A stretch of DNA of 56,341 bases from Phoronis australis (Eukaryota > Phoronida > Phoronidae). Both the position numbers and the translations under genes were made by a program. Position 1 is the stretch's first letter. Each line of letters starts with the position of its first letter. Below, one piece after another: positions 1 to 11,000 of this stretch. The stretch covers positions 479,727 through 536,067 of the forward strand of contig NMRA01000107.1 in the NCBI GenBank assembly GCA_002633005.1. The letters are read 5' to 3'. The notes under the pieces are model-generated. The model was not told the origin of the DNA and did no database searches. It saw only the letters and a program-made list of their open reading frames with translations.

Positions 1-470
1 GAGCAATTAATTTTGCATTTTCTGATTCAAAAATCACTGAAGCTCCATTAGCAACAGCAGCCTGGACAGAGAATATTTCCTGTGGATAGCTTGGTATGTA
101 CAAAACATTTGTCAATGTGGAACAGATGACATTGCCCTTACTGTCTATTAGCCTAATGTCAACATCACCAGGTGCCTGAGCTATACCAGTTGTCCTAGTC
201 CCATCTGCCAATTCTATGCAGTGACTAGACGGATCAAATTTCTCATCAAAACATTTAAACTTGGACCTGTCTGTAACAATATGGGATGTTGCCCCAGTAT
301 CAACTAACAGTTTGTTTACTAACATCTGATCATGTTTAAACCTATCATCACTAACCTTAAAACTGAAATCATTAAATCTACTTCCCTGCTGGTCATGTTC
401 CTCAGCTGCTTTGTGGGCTTTACTTGTGCCTTCGGCAATCCTGGAAGTTGTGGGAGCTGTTTTTACACAG
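1..470 (-). CDS. copia Pol, protease N-terminal part (partial, runs off window)
   Basis: In the frame +1 to gag, an open stretch runs from about 470, overlapping the gag 3' end, down to position 1 with no stop. It carries an aspartic protease active-site motif DTGATSH (301-281) followed by typical copia protease sequence (ELADG, LTNVLYIPS). Gag and protease therefore lie in different frames with a short overlap. This could be a programmed +1 frameshift or a decayed single-frame fusion; the rest of pol is not visible. Confidence 0.7.
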
Positions 471-1220
471 TCTGCACCATCTTGTTTGAGTTCTGCAATC
501 TTGTGCTTTATGTCCTTTTTGACCGCACGTCCAACATTCCACTGGTTTCTTCCGTCGGTAGGTCGCCGACCTCATTACGGAGTCTTCTGTTTGTCTCGCA
601 TTTTCATTTTCTTCAAAAGACTTTAACTTCACTTTGAAGTCTCCAAATGTTATTTTATCTGTGTTCTGAGACACATAAACAATGAAGGGTCTGAATTTGT
701 CTGGTAATCCCTTCATCGCCATTGCGATCAACAGGCTATCACTTATAACCTCTTCCGCTGTACGCAGGTAAGTTGCGACACATTCTGCCCTGATCAGATA
801 GTCTGTCACAGACTCATTAGCTTCCATTTTTAGTGCCGTCAGTTCGCTGTATAGCCCAATTATTCGTGGCTTACTGCACCCCGTATAATGTTCTCGTAAA
901 ATCTTGAGTGCCTCACGGCCGTCATTTCTCGCATCTCGAATTATTAAGTTCAAACTTCTGTCGTCCAAGTATTGAACTAGTTCGCAGAATGCTTCTTCAT
1001 TCTTCTCATCATCGACGGTTTCCGCGTCGGATTCAATTGTCGCTTTCAGATCTAGCGATTTCAAATGTCCGAGAAACTTAATTTCCCACAGTTCATACCT
1101 TCTTTCATCTCCATCAAAACATAGCCGACTCAGTCTTCCTGAACCTCTACTCACGCTAGTGCTGGAACTGCTGGCCGTACTGGGCCCATAACCTGTTGAT
1201 GTGCTAGCAGTGAAAGGCAT
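420..1220 (-). CDS. gag: copia-type Gag polyprotein with two CCHC zinc knuckles
   Basis: The 266-residue ORF has a Ser/Thr-rich N terminus (about 1-30), then a UBN2/Gag-like domain of LTR copia elements (about 31-215, with the typical LYSEL, ESVTDYLIR and GLPDKFRPFI stretches). It ends in two CX2CX4HX4C zinc knuckles (CWTCGQKGHKAQDC and CRLCKNSSHNFQDC). Gag packages element RNA into virus-like particles. An in-frame TAA stands 12 nt before ATG 1220, and the next in-frame Met is residue 132, inside the domain, so 1220 is the likely start. That start is in the LTR, and the ORF reads through the primer site. Protease continues in the +1 frame after the stop at 420-422. Confidence 0.85.
   Translation of the reverse strand: MPFTASTSTGYGPSTASSSSTSVSRGSGRLSRLCFDGDERRYELWEIKFLGHLKSLDLKATIESDAETVDDEKNEEAFCELVQYLDDRSLNLIIRDARNDGREALKILREHYTGCSKPRIIGLYSELTALKMEANESVTDYLIRAECVATYLRTAEEVISDSLLIAMAMKGLPDKFRPFIVYVSQNTDKITFGDFKVKLKSFEENENARQTEDSVMRSATYRRKKPVECWTCGQKGHKAQDCRTQTRWCRLCKNSSHNFQDCRRHK
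1180..1193 (-). other. Primer binding site, half-tRNA initiator Met
   Basis: The - strand reads GGTTATGGGCCCAG immediately after the LTR terminus. It is complementary to the anticodon stem-loop of initiator tRNA-Met (CTGGGCCCATAACC). Copia-group elements prime reverse transcription with an internally cleaved tRNA(iMet) fragment, and this position and sequence fit that mechanism. Confidence 0.85.
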
Positions 1221-1545
1221 TCTGTTCGGTTAGGAACGTTGAATGCGCGACACAGTGCGAGAACGCGGTCCAAGGATAATACTAGTCTGAAGGAGGATAA
1301 TAGTTTTATTACATACTCTTCTGCTGATACTACTGAGTCTGTTACAATCCATGCGATCATACACTTATATAGTGACATACATGAATCATAACAGGATATA
1401 GTGAACAAACATGTTTACTACAATTCCTCATGTTGGGGGTGTATTACATAATACTTAATTCTCTGAACTACTCCTACACATGCATTCACTCGGATATGAG
1501 ATCATACTCTAACAGAAACGTTAGCACAAGTGCTATTATCCAACA
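1194..1545 (-). repeat. 5' LTR of copia element
   Basis: The 352-bp LTR has TGTTG...CAACA termini. A TATATAA box lies at 1371-1365 and an AATAAA polyadenylation signal at 1320-1315 (- strand), in the order expected for U3-R-U5. The 3' edge was placed by the primer site directly abutting it, the 5' edge by the TGTTGGA start. The gag start codon at 1220 is inside this LTR, 26 nt before its end. Confidence 0.8.
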
Positions 1546-1652
1546 AATTTAAAATCTACAAAATGAACAGAACTAAAATACTAGCTAATTCTACAGTACG
1601 GAGAATATACAGAACTTGAACATAAATATAAATACAAAAGTACACATACATG
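1546..1652. other. Spacer without recognised feature
   Basis: AT-rich DNA between the copia LTR and the non-LTR retrotransposon fragment. I see no ORF or repeat here. Confidence 0.5.
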
Positions 1653-2285
1653 TTACGGAGCGTGTAGGCATCCATAGCAGTTTTCACAAGAGCAGATCTC
1701 AGAGAAAAAGTCATGAGCAAGAGTGGCAAGTTCATTTAAGGCAGTACATTGTTTCATTACTGATGGCAATGAGTTCCACAGCAAAGTACCTTTATGAGAG
1801 ATTGAGTCACATCCGTAAGTCATCGTATTAAAGCGTTTCGCATAGAGACAGTTTTCACCTCTGAGACCGTATCCAGACTCTCTAAATTCAAGCTTTCCTG
1901 ACAAAGGACAGGGTCCAATAATATGAACATTTTTGAATACTTCAATAGATAACATTTCATCCGCCAACTAGTTAGAGAGCAGCTCCTAGCCTTAACTAAG
2001 AGTTGTGAGTAGTTGGAATCGCTGTCATTGAACATAAATTTTAAAGCACGGTGTTGTATCTTTTCCATTTTCCTACTTTTCTGTATTCCACAAACGAGGG
2101 GGCAGTGATTAAAATAGGATCTTATAAATACATAATATAACTTAAGCTTACTGTTAATGCTTAAAACATTTCGAAGACGGAACAAAGCATTCATCTGTCT
2201 AGGAGCTTTTTCGCAAATAACATCAACGTGCTCGTGGAATCTTAACTGGCTGTCAAGTTGGACACCCAGCAGCTTAACGTATACC
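1653..2285 (-). mobile_element. Non-LTR retrotransposon fragment (C-terminal RT tail, broken)
   Basis: On the - strand from about 2285, one frame reads a typical LINE post-RT segment: VKLLGVQLDSQLRFHEHV, then MNALFRLRNVL, YYVFIRSYFNHCPLV, KIQHRALKFMFND. The end of the tail (TLLWNSLPSVMKQC) continues in another frame down to 1653, so at least one frameshift splits it. This is the region after RT motif 7 in jockey/CR1-type elements. The fragment lacks the endonuclease and RT core and starts abruptly at its 5' side, as expected of a truncated insertion. It is a pseudogene. Confidence 0.8.
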
Positions 2286-2380
2286 CCCTTAAAAAGTAAC
2301 TCATTTCAAAATACAGCGAATAACAATGAATTAAGCATGGATAGAAGCACTGAGTTATAATTAACACTGGCAAAAACCAC
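2284..2380 (-). repeat. ~95-bp dispersed repeat also present at 15.3 kb
   Basis: Read on the - strand, this segment contains GCTGTATTTTGAAATGAGTT, then ACTTTTTAAGGGGGTATAC, with GTTAATTATA further upstream. A clearly related stretch lies on the + strand at about 15325-15416 (GCTGTATTTTGAAGTGAGTA, ACTTTTTATGGGGATACAC). Here it adjoins the RT fragment; at 15.3 kb it lies inside a THAP transposon relict. The family is unknown. Confidence 0.6.
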
Positions 2381-2756
2381 ACCCTTTGTTGCCTCATCGG
2401 TTTTAGTCTGATAGGGTTTGACGACGTCATCATCAGTCATAGAAAAGTGCATGACTTCATATTTGTTGTGTGGCCTGTCTATTCTTTCCAGTGGTTCAGG
2501 ATAAGAAAAGGAGCTGAACGATGAAAAGTTGGTGACTGGTTATCGGTACAGTAACATCTATTTGAGGTGTTACCACTGCCATCAATATTGTCATTTTCTT
2601 TGTTTTCATGACATCCAACCTTTCTTGATGAAAACTTTTGGCTGAAGACTTTGAGTACTAGTACTTGAGTGAGCTCAGTACTACTAGTGATTTGTGTTGA
2701 TTACTTGAAACGTTTCCTTTAATGACCTTTTCACAGGCTCATACATGCACGCACGC

Positions 2757-2775
2757 AAACACACACACACACACT
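2757..2775. repeat. (CA)n microsatellite
   Basis: A short CA-dinucleotide run lies just outside the left end of the THAP foldback element. The rest of 2380-2794 holds nothing I recognise. Confidence 0.8.
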
Positions 2776-3059
2776 TTTATTTATCAGCGGCCATTTTAAA
2801 GGCAAAGGCAACCGTTTTCATGTCATTTTTAGCAAAAATAGGGTTTGTTGATTATCCCAGACATATTTTTCACTTACAGCTTTTCGTAATTTAATTAATT
2901 ACTCGTCGTCTACTCCGAAAGTGACGTTTTGGGAGGCAAGAATTTCGCGCCAATTTCTTTTCATACAGTCAGATTGTGAGAACAGACGAGTCAGTCATTG
3001 TTCTAACTCGGTTGTGATAAGTTTGTTCGTCGTTTGCTTTTGTTTACGAGTCAGTCAAC

Positions 3060-3200
3060 ATGCCACGCTGTTGCTGCCAACCGAGATGTACTCATTATCG
3101 TCTCGCATGTCCAGCGACACACTCCCAGTGGATGGTACTCGAGCACCCAAACTGCTTACATCCTGCCGTGCGACTCCCTCGTCACACTCGTGGCACCTTC
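3060..3200 (+). pseudogene. Second THAP-domain start in the left arm (broken)
   Basis: From ATG 3060 the + strand reads MPRCCCQPRCTHYRLA, the mirror of the right-arm start MQRCCCMPGCTHYRLT. After that the reading frame loses THAP similarity and soon terminates. The left arm therefore duplicates only the promoter-proximal part and first codons. Confidence 0.65.
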
Positions 3201-3432
3201 TAAATAGCAATACAAGTCCACAATAAACTTATGAAACTTAGGCTCACCGATCTGTTCATTGGATGACGAACTGCCCTTTTCACAAGGTGTCAAACTGGGC
3301 CTGTATTCACTCCCACTACTCAACATCGCTGAAGGGCTGCTTACAGGCTCTAGGCTAGAGACAACAGCACACAGGGAATCACTGCTAGTTCCTGGAATTG
3401 CACGCTATGGGGTATGTTCGGAGGCATGGGTG

Positions 3433-3807
3433 TCAGTAGATGAAGTGCCTCCAGTCACTGTTTATAGTGGCCACAGCTCGCGAGGCTTCTCGCTTCAAAA
3501 ACGCACTTCTCAGGGATGGCGACGGGGTACTGCCGGGAATCAACAGCGACGGTATGGAACCCTTCTTCAGGCATTGTTTCGCAGGGACCTTCATCAATTC
3601 AGCGTACATATCTCTGTCGTAATCTGACGGCTGAAAATGCTTGCCACTGCTTTGTGCGTTGCGTGAACGGGTAGCGCTGGGTTCTTCACACGAACGAGCT
3701 AGCCAAGTACGGCGAAGTGTGTTTTCCTTCGGAAAGCGATGCAAGGTACCCAAAGCACGTGTGAGACGATAATGAGTACATCCTGGCATGCAGCAACAGC
3801 GTTGCAT
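3433..3807 (-). pseudogene. THAP zinc-finger domain ORF of transposon
   Basis: The 124-residue ORF shows the C2CH THAP pattern: N-terminal MQRCCCMPGC, the conserved HRFPKEN and RRTWLARSC block, then KHFQPSDY, the distal C/HFxPxDY landmark. The N-terminal Cys pair and HF are seen directly; an exact ligand assignment would need alignment. The domain binds DNA at transposon ends. The protein stops after the THAP domain, far short of a transposase, so it is a relict or at most a stand-alone DNA-binding protein. The ATG sits in the right arm of the foldback. Confidence 0.75.
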
Positions 3808-4077
3808 TTTGAGTGACTTGTAAACAAAAGGAAACGATGACCGAACTTATCACATCCGAGGTAGAACAATGACTGACTTGACAGCTCTCACAGTCTGACT
3901 GTATGAAAAGAACTTGGCGCGAAATTCTTGCCTCCCAAAACGTCACTTCCGGAGTAAAGGACGAGAAATTAATTAAATTACGAAAAGCTGTAATTAAGTG
4001 AAAAATATGTCTGGGATAATCAACAGACCTTATTTTTGCTAAAAGTGACATGAAAAAAGGTTGCCTTTGCCTTTAAA

Positions 4078-5027
4078 GACTACTTAACACTTCTCAAAGG
4101 AACTGTCCACTGTAAGCGTTTTTACTGGACATTCTAACAGTGCACAATTTTAGTCAAAGCAAAAACAAAATTACAAGGTTAATGTCTGAAACAAAAGAAT
4201 GTTATGGAGTTTTGGAAAAGTGACTTATGCAATACGTAAGAGTGAAATTTGGTCTTGCACTCCACATATACAGTTATTTATGAAAATATATCACTTGAGC
4301 ACAAGTGCAACATCCCTGAGAACATAGTTACTCAAACCTGCTACCCAGTTACTGAGATTATTTCTAAGAATTTTTTTCAGCAATTGTGAAGTTGGCTGAG
4401 TGCAGACCAAATTTCTGTCTTCAATCTTAAGTCACTTTCATGAAAGAGGCCTGTGGTGTTTGAATGACTATGTTGTCAGTACCCATGCAGGGAACTGTGA
4501 TCAGCCATCAGTCCGTTTATGTCCAATGACTTCATTTTTGTCAGCCGATATTTTTATTGTCGCACATAGGAAGATGAAAAATCTGAGGCACGGTACCCTC
4601 AGCTATAGAGTAAGACAATAAAATAAGTGTGCAATTTCTTGTCATGCCCATGACTGCAAAAAGAGTTGAAAATGTACTGCCGGAATCTGGTCTCTGAAGA
4701 TTTGTAATGTAGTCAATAGAAGTGGTCTCCAGCATTATTCCCAAATTTGGCACATAAGTGAAATGACACTGTTTAAAGAAATGCTATGAATTTAGCAATG
4801 AGAAATAAAGCTATGCTCTTATATACACTATGTAAATGTTGCATTTTTGAGGGCTGACAATTTCCTTAAATCCCATTCTTTATTTGAGGAAAATCTACCG
4901 GGATGAGCCACAATTTTTCGTGACCCTTTCTTGTTGTTATTTACTGGTATTATGTTCATGCTTTGGTTTCATGGCTGTAGCTTGCTGGTTGTGTTATATT
5001 AATATTACATTTGGTTGTGTTTTCTAG
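4078..5027. other. Region upstream of the SLC44 gene, no gene seen
   Basis: AT-rich sequence with only short chance ORFs. It lies between the THAP element and the first SLC44 coding exon and probably contains the gene's 5' intron or promoter, but I cannot point to a transcription start. A pyrimidine-rich tract ending TTTTCTAG at 5027 looks like a 3' splice site leading into exon 1. Confidence 0.4.
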
Positions 5028-5073
5028 ATAGTTCAAGGTCACGATGGGCTGCTGCTGTGCCAAGGAAGATGAG
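5028..5073 (+). CDS. SLC44A1: SLC44 exon 1 (start codon, [10 protein letters not shown])
   Basis: Coding begins at ATG 5044 in a strong context (ACGATGG). The exon ends ...GATGAG|GTTTGT at 5073. The exon start at 5028 after a TTTTCTAG acceptor is inferred and implies a non-coding exon upstream. Gly2 with Cys3-5 suggests N-terminal acylation. Phase 0 at the 3' end. Confidence 0.8.
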
Positions 5074-8000
5074 GTTTGTCCTCTAACAGAGTTAATATTG
5101 GGCAGTAGTAATAGGACTTGTACATTCTATCTATGAATATTTGGTAGAGTAGCCTCTTGTACATTCTATGCCTGAATATGAGACAGTAGTGATAGTCCTT
5201 TTTGGCACTCCCTGATTTTGAACACTAGATAGTCAATGAATAATGTCTATGTGTTGATGAAAGTGGTTCTCAAACTCAGAATTGCTAAGTATTGTTCTGA
5301 CTGCTTTCACTGCGGCCATCTTAGGTCTCTGAATTTTTCAATTTAATAATCTGAAATTTGTTTTTTCACGAGGATCTCAATGAGCTCTCATAGGTTGTAA
5401 CTCTCCATAAGAGCTAAGATACAAAGTAAGGTGTTCTAAGAGAGGCGAAATAAAAAAGTCGCTGTAGCTGCCATCTTGCAACGGAAGCAGTGAGTTATAA
5501 CATTACCTTGATCTTCCACTCTTGAGTTACTGTTGAATGAACCAACAATTCAAGTCACAGGCAATGCACAGTACATGCACCATTTTCGAAATCACAATTT
5601 TAGTGTTGGCCAATCCCAATAAGGTCTGAAGCATTTTCTGATGATTTTGATGTTCTTGGTCTGGTGACAAAAATAGACTGCTATCACAGTAAGGAATATT
5701 ACAAGACTGGTTTTATGTGAGTAAAAAGCTCTTAATAGGTTTTCATTTTTCGCCAGCAAAACAGGGTGAAATGCATATTAAATCACAGGTGATTACATGA
5801 CTTTGATATTTAATTGAGAAATATCTCAGTCCTGTGTCACCTAAAGAACACAATTTAACAAACTTGAAATGATTTTTCAATAATGCTAGTATAGCTGAAT
5901 GACATTGTCTTTGTAAAGTGCAAGTGAGTTGACACAACAGGTTGTACTGATCACTTCCTACAAAAGCTTTTAGTATTCATTTCATAGAGTTTCAGTGCCA
6001 AAAGAGTCCTTATGCAGACTGACATAGTTTAGAGCATATTGTACTGTGAAGCATGTTGACGACAGTGGATGTTCAGTGTGTTTGTGTTGTCACTTTACAG
6101 TCGCCAGATTCACCAGATGGAAAGAAGCAGACTAGCCTGAGGAGTCCGATAAATAACCGCACGTGTACCGACATCCCTGTGCTCATCCTGTTTGTCTTGT
6201 TCTGGTGTGGCATGGTGCGTTAACTTAGACCTTACTCTAAGTCTTAAAGTGTTCTTTTGTCACTTGCCAAACTTATAGTTATTTTGCATCAGTATTTGAA
6301 CTCCAGGTATACTTAGTTGCCTTGTAATTAAGTTTATAAAGCATTAGTTTGCACCCACAATTCTTGCTGTCAGCCGTTGATTACGGGTGTCAATGACATT
6401 CAATTGATCATTTGCCAAAGCTAGTCTTTATCTACATACCACTTCCTCTCTTTTGATAAAGAATAGTGCCACATGGTACAATCAGTTAAAGTTCTACTGA
6501 AGTGGGTAAAAAATGGCCAACTTCGAAGTAGGATAAAAAAGTGAGGTGTTGTAATAGGCCAAAACTAACATAATGATTCTCAAGCTCTCCTTTTTGACCA
6601 CATTGTAATCATAGAAAACAGGAAGTGTTAACCTCCCTTATCTCACGACTCCATATTTTGTGAGGATTGCAAATCAAATGAAAAAATTTACATCAGCTAT
6701 TGTGTGGAATTGGTTGTCCCTAGGTAATAGTCGTATTACCGCAACAGCACTCAATATAACTTCAATGTATTTTTCACGAAAGATTAAACCGTGTATTCCA
6801 ATCGTTTGACTTTTGTCGTTCTTCAGATTTTTGTTGCTGCCTATTCTGTGTTCCTTGGGGATGCCTTCAGGCTGGTGTTTGGGTATGACAGCTACGGAGA
6901 CACGTGTGGAAGACTCAACCCCAGTAAGATAGCGAACATCAGTTTATCTGGGAAGGACCTCACTGACAAGCCGTATGTGTCATATGTTTTATCATGTCAG
7001 TAGCAGATATGAACTTAGTTTTCACTTGGGGATTATATAATAGACCAGGATAATGAGAGAGCTAAATGTGACAGTGGCGCTATTGTCTGATAAATGCACT
7101 ATGTGCAGTGGTTGATTGATGTGGGTGATTATGACACTGAATAAAGTAGTCATTAAAATGGCATGACGGTAGAATTACTGCAGCCATGTTGGCTGTCAGT
7201 CAGTGCAACACTCGTCTTAAGTGGTTGTTAGTTCTTAATTTACCACAGACTAATTGTGTTTAGATCGCTGCATACATGAGAGTAAACTTCAAGAATGCAT
7301 TTCTTACAGTGAATATCCTTCAATCATGTCACCTTGCGACCTTGAGTGTGTGATTGTGTGTTCATATCATGAATATTCATAACGCCCACTTTGTTATCTG
7401 TGGAGACCAAGTATAATGTAAATATAATATATGTATGTATAATTTTATGTCCTACAATTTCCAGCTACGTGTTCTTTATGAACGTGTGGAACCCTCACAA
7501 CTCTTTGGCCGTATGTGTATCCAAGTGTCCAGGGAAGACATTGCATAACCTGATGGAAGTTCAGCAGTTCTCTAACTCCACCGGCTCACAACTCTGTGAC
7601 TATAATATCCCTGTGGACATGTACTACGACTATGTCGCGGGACGACCCAATCAGGGTCAAGGTCTGCGCGGCCCGTGCCCCATCACTCCAGTTCCTGCTA
7701 GGTAAACATTTAATTTAACAGAAGGAAATAGTAAGGGCACATAAATCAGAATTGTTGAGTTTCACGTTTTACAAATTGTCCATTGCAAAAAGACACAAAT
7801 GAACTTTCCCAAAATAGCCAATAAATTGACTGTTTTCCAATAGTTCTTGATGGAAAGACTGTTAATTTTTAAAATAAAGATAAAGCAGCGGACGCCGGAC
7901 AGACGCCGCCCGGACGGACGGAGATGACGGCATAATGCGTCCACATATAAATATGTGGGCGCATTATGCCGTCATCTCCGTCCGTCCGGGCGGCGTCTGT

Positions 8001-11000
8001 CCGGCGTCCGCTGCTTTATCTCCAAAACCCTTTGACATACGTTCATGAAATTTGGCACATATGTTCCATTCATGAATGTGCGGCATGTGCGAAGTTTTGG
8101 ACGGATCCGACTACCGGTGTGCCCCTAGTGGCAATTTTAGTTTTTTACGCTTACCTTTGTATCTTCAAAAGTCCTGAACGGATTTTCATGAAATTTGGTA
8201 TGTAGGCACCTATTAGTGAGGTGACGCTATCCTCCCGTTTTCAGATGAATTCGACATAGTTTGCGCCACCTAGTGGCCATTTTTAGTGTTTTCGAGTCTG
8301 TTTTTGTGTGTCCACCCTCTATCAACCAAACAGCTCAAAGGATGATAGTGAAAATTGGCATGTATATGCTTTCTATGTAGAGGACCGTTAACGATGATTT
8401 TTCGGCGATTTCGACTACTGCGGCACCTCTTAGTGGCAGTTTTGTTTTTTCCGCCTATGGCTGTATCTCCTTAACCGTTCGCAGGATCTTTACGAAATTG
8501 TGTAAGTATATTTATATGATGTTAACAACAGACGATGACGACTTTTGGACGGATCCGACTACCGGTGTACCCCTTAGTGGCAATTTTAATTTTTTTACGC
8601 TTACCTCTGTATCTTGACAAGTCCTTGACAGATTTTCATGAAATTTGGTATGTAGGCACCTATTAGTGCCATGACGCTATCCTCCCGTTTTCGGATGGAT
8701 TCGACCTAGTTTGCAAAACCCAGTGGCCATTTTTACTGTTTTTGAGTCTGTTTTTTGGCGTCCACCCCTCTATCAACCAAACCGCTATAAGTATGATTGT
8801 GAAAATTGGCAAGTTTGTTCTTACTATGAAGAGGACGGTTGACGCTGAATTTCCCATGACTTTGATTACTGTGGCGCCTCCTAGTGGCAGTTTTTTTGCG
8901 CCCATGGCTGTATCTCCCAAACTGTTTGCAGGATCTTTACTAAATTTAGCAAGTGTATTTATGTGATGTTGACAACGGACGATGACGACTTTAGGATGAT
9001 TCTGACTACCGGTATGCCTCTAGTGGCAATTTTAGTGTTTTACATTGACCTCTGTATTTGCATAGGTCTTAGGTGTATAGTTTGTGTTACTTCGTGACTG
9101 TGAAGGAAAAGTTCTAAGTAGAAATTTGTTTCTGGCATTCTAATGCTGTGCTAATCTCGTATGTTTGTAAGTTTGTTTTTAATTCTACGTTTCTGTGGTG
9201 CTTTAAGCAACTGATGTATAGGATGTGCTTGTATTATGAAGATCACTCACATTTTGTCCCTAGCCTATTGAGGAGACAATGACCATGCCTTTCCATTTTG
9301 CAAAGTACAACATACTACATATATGCCCTCTACTGGCCAATTTATGGTACCAATAAACAACCTTAGAAGGATACCGTATATGGTGCAATTGTGGGTGCAT
9401 TTCAACGCTTTGCGTTGCTCTTGTTATTATTTAATTCCCAAATATACTTTATGACTTAAAAACTATTAATATTTGGTTGATTACTTTTTGTCATGGGATT
9501 CCCCGTCATAACATTATTTTACTTGAAAATATCTATTTACCACTGCCCTGCCTGCAACTGGACTTGTATATGTTCCAAAGCAATATTTGGACTTGTTTTT
9601 ATTAGTTGACAAGAGTGCAAACTTTTCACAAAATTGGGTTTAAATAGCTTTGCAGTGGGAATAATGGAATTTGCATTTTTCTTTTTACTGAGATCATGTT
9701 GAGTCACTCAATGTACTTGTTTTGACGAAACGCAGTGCTTTATGTATAGTGATCTGTTATACAGCGTACTTGGCAATAAGATTTGTGATCCGCAAGTTGA
9801 TTAAAAGGTGGCAATTCAACATTTACCAATTGAAATCTACTGCTGTGGAGAGCTTAGGTGTGGCAACACATGTATTCACTGAAGTCAACAGAGGGCAGAA
9901 GCTTCTGCCCTCATCCCAGTATTGCAACTATTTATGTTCAGGGAAACTTATTGTGTACAGGAACCATTACTTAACGGGCTTTAAAGCTTAAGTGCTTAAG
10001 GATGAACGGTCAGAACAAGCGATTGGGCTTAAGTTTAGTATTTCGTATTCTGTCCCTGTGAACGACCATACTGGCATCACAGATCTTAAGCTATAGTCCT
10101 GGGACCCATTCCAAGAAACTGACTTACCGGTATGTACATTTTTTTGACTTAAGTCTAAGATTTGTCTCACTTTCCAAGCTTTGAAACTTCCACATCTGGT
10201 AAGTTAGTCAAAAGTGAGACGAAACTTATGTCAAAAATTGGAACTTAGATCTCTTTTTTTTGAAATTGGCTTGAGACAACTTTAAGTTTTGTCTTAAAAT
10301 TGACTGAAATTTAAGATTTGTCTTGGCTATATTATTTTTCTTGGATCGGACGTCATGCCCGTACTAGGTGACAAGAGTGCCTGTCTCCGTAAACTTGAAA
10401 ATAGACTAGCATGAAACTTCAAAATGTGAGAGTTTTTTGTAAACTTGCTTCAGGAATTTGGAATTTGTCTGTCACAGGCTAGTAGGAGGCGACACTGACT
10501 GAGTGTTACATTTTTATGAAATCGTGTTTGTAAAGCTCTACTACAATTGAAAAATGTCTAGGTTTTCGTTTAAGTCAGTGTTTGTGTTTTGCTTGAAAGT
10601 GTAAAATCAATTTGTTTTTCCATGTTTGCATAGGAATTTTTTATAACAATGAGCCATTCATTAGCCAATCCAGATAGTGATTTGTTTGTGTATTTTTTTA
10701 AAAATTTTTGATTAATATCAAAGCAAAAATTGTGTGCGACTATTGTACTATTTGGCTTCTTGGGTCAGTGTTAGTCAAGTGGCAAGTAACGCAAGTGTAG
10801 AGATAACAATATGTTTGGAGACTATAGAAGACTTGAGGTTTGCCGATATGGGATCATTTTTTTAAATTCCTAATCGTGTCACCTCTGTGTTAATGGTGAA
10901 CAACAGTAGTTATTTCACATGTGACGTATGGAGCTCTCGTGTTTCACTAGTGGATGACACGGTTACATCATGACCAAGTCGCCATGTTTGTATGATAAAG

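Larger units (their letters stand above)
1..1545 (-). mobile_element. Ty1/copia LTR retrotransposon, 5' part (truncated by window edge)
   Basis: On the - strand, in element order, I see an LTR (1545-1194), a half-tRNA(iMet) primer binding site (1193-1180), a gag ORF (1220-420) and the start of a protease domain (below about 330) that leaves the window. The LTR starts TGTTG and ends CAACA. The primer site complements the anticodon arm of initiator tRNA-Met, the hallmark of Drosophila copia priming. Integrase, RT, RNase H and the 3' LTR would lie left of position 1, so age cannot be judged from LTR divergence. The + strand flank next to the LTR is AATTT (1546-1550), a possible target duplication that cannot be confirmed here. 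Confidence 0.9.
2795..4077. mobile_element. THAP-domain foldback DNA transposon, non-autonomous
   Basis: Long inverted repeats (about 2795-3110 and 3765-4077) begin and end with TTTAAAGGCAAAGGCAACC and its complement. Outer TTTAAA sequences on both sides are compatible with a TTAA-type target site. Both arms carry the start of a THAP-domain ORF (ATG at 3060 on +, ATG at 3807 on -). Beyond the start only the right arm continues as a THAP domain. THAP domains occur in P-element and, as I recall, Kolobok-like transposases; the TTAA-compatible ends would favour Kolobok. No catalytic transposase domain is present. Confidence 0.75.

Noticed and set aside
3259-3627. 122-codon + strand ORF inside the THAP foldback
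   Set aside because: It lies antisense to the THAP ORF, which has recognisable zinc ligands; this one has no recognisable domain.
7935-9427. Helitron assignment for the 1.5-kb repeat family
   Set aside because: It has a 3' hairpin but no CTRR terminus, no TC start and no Rep/helicase sequence, so the class was left open.
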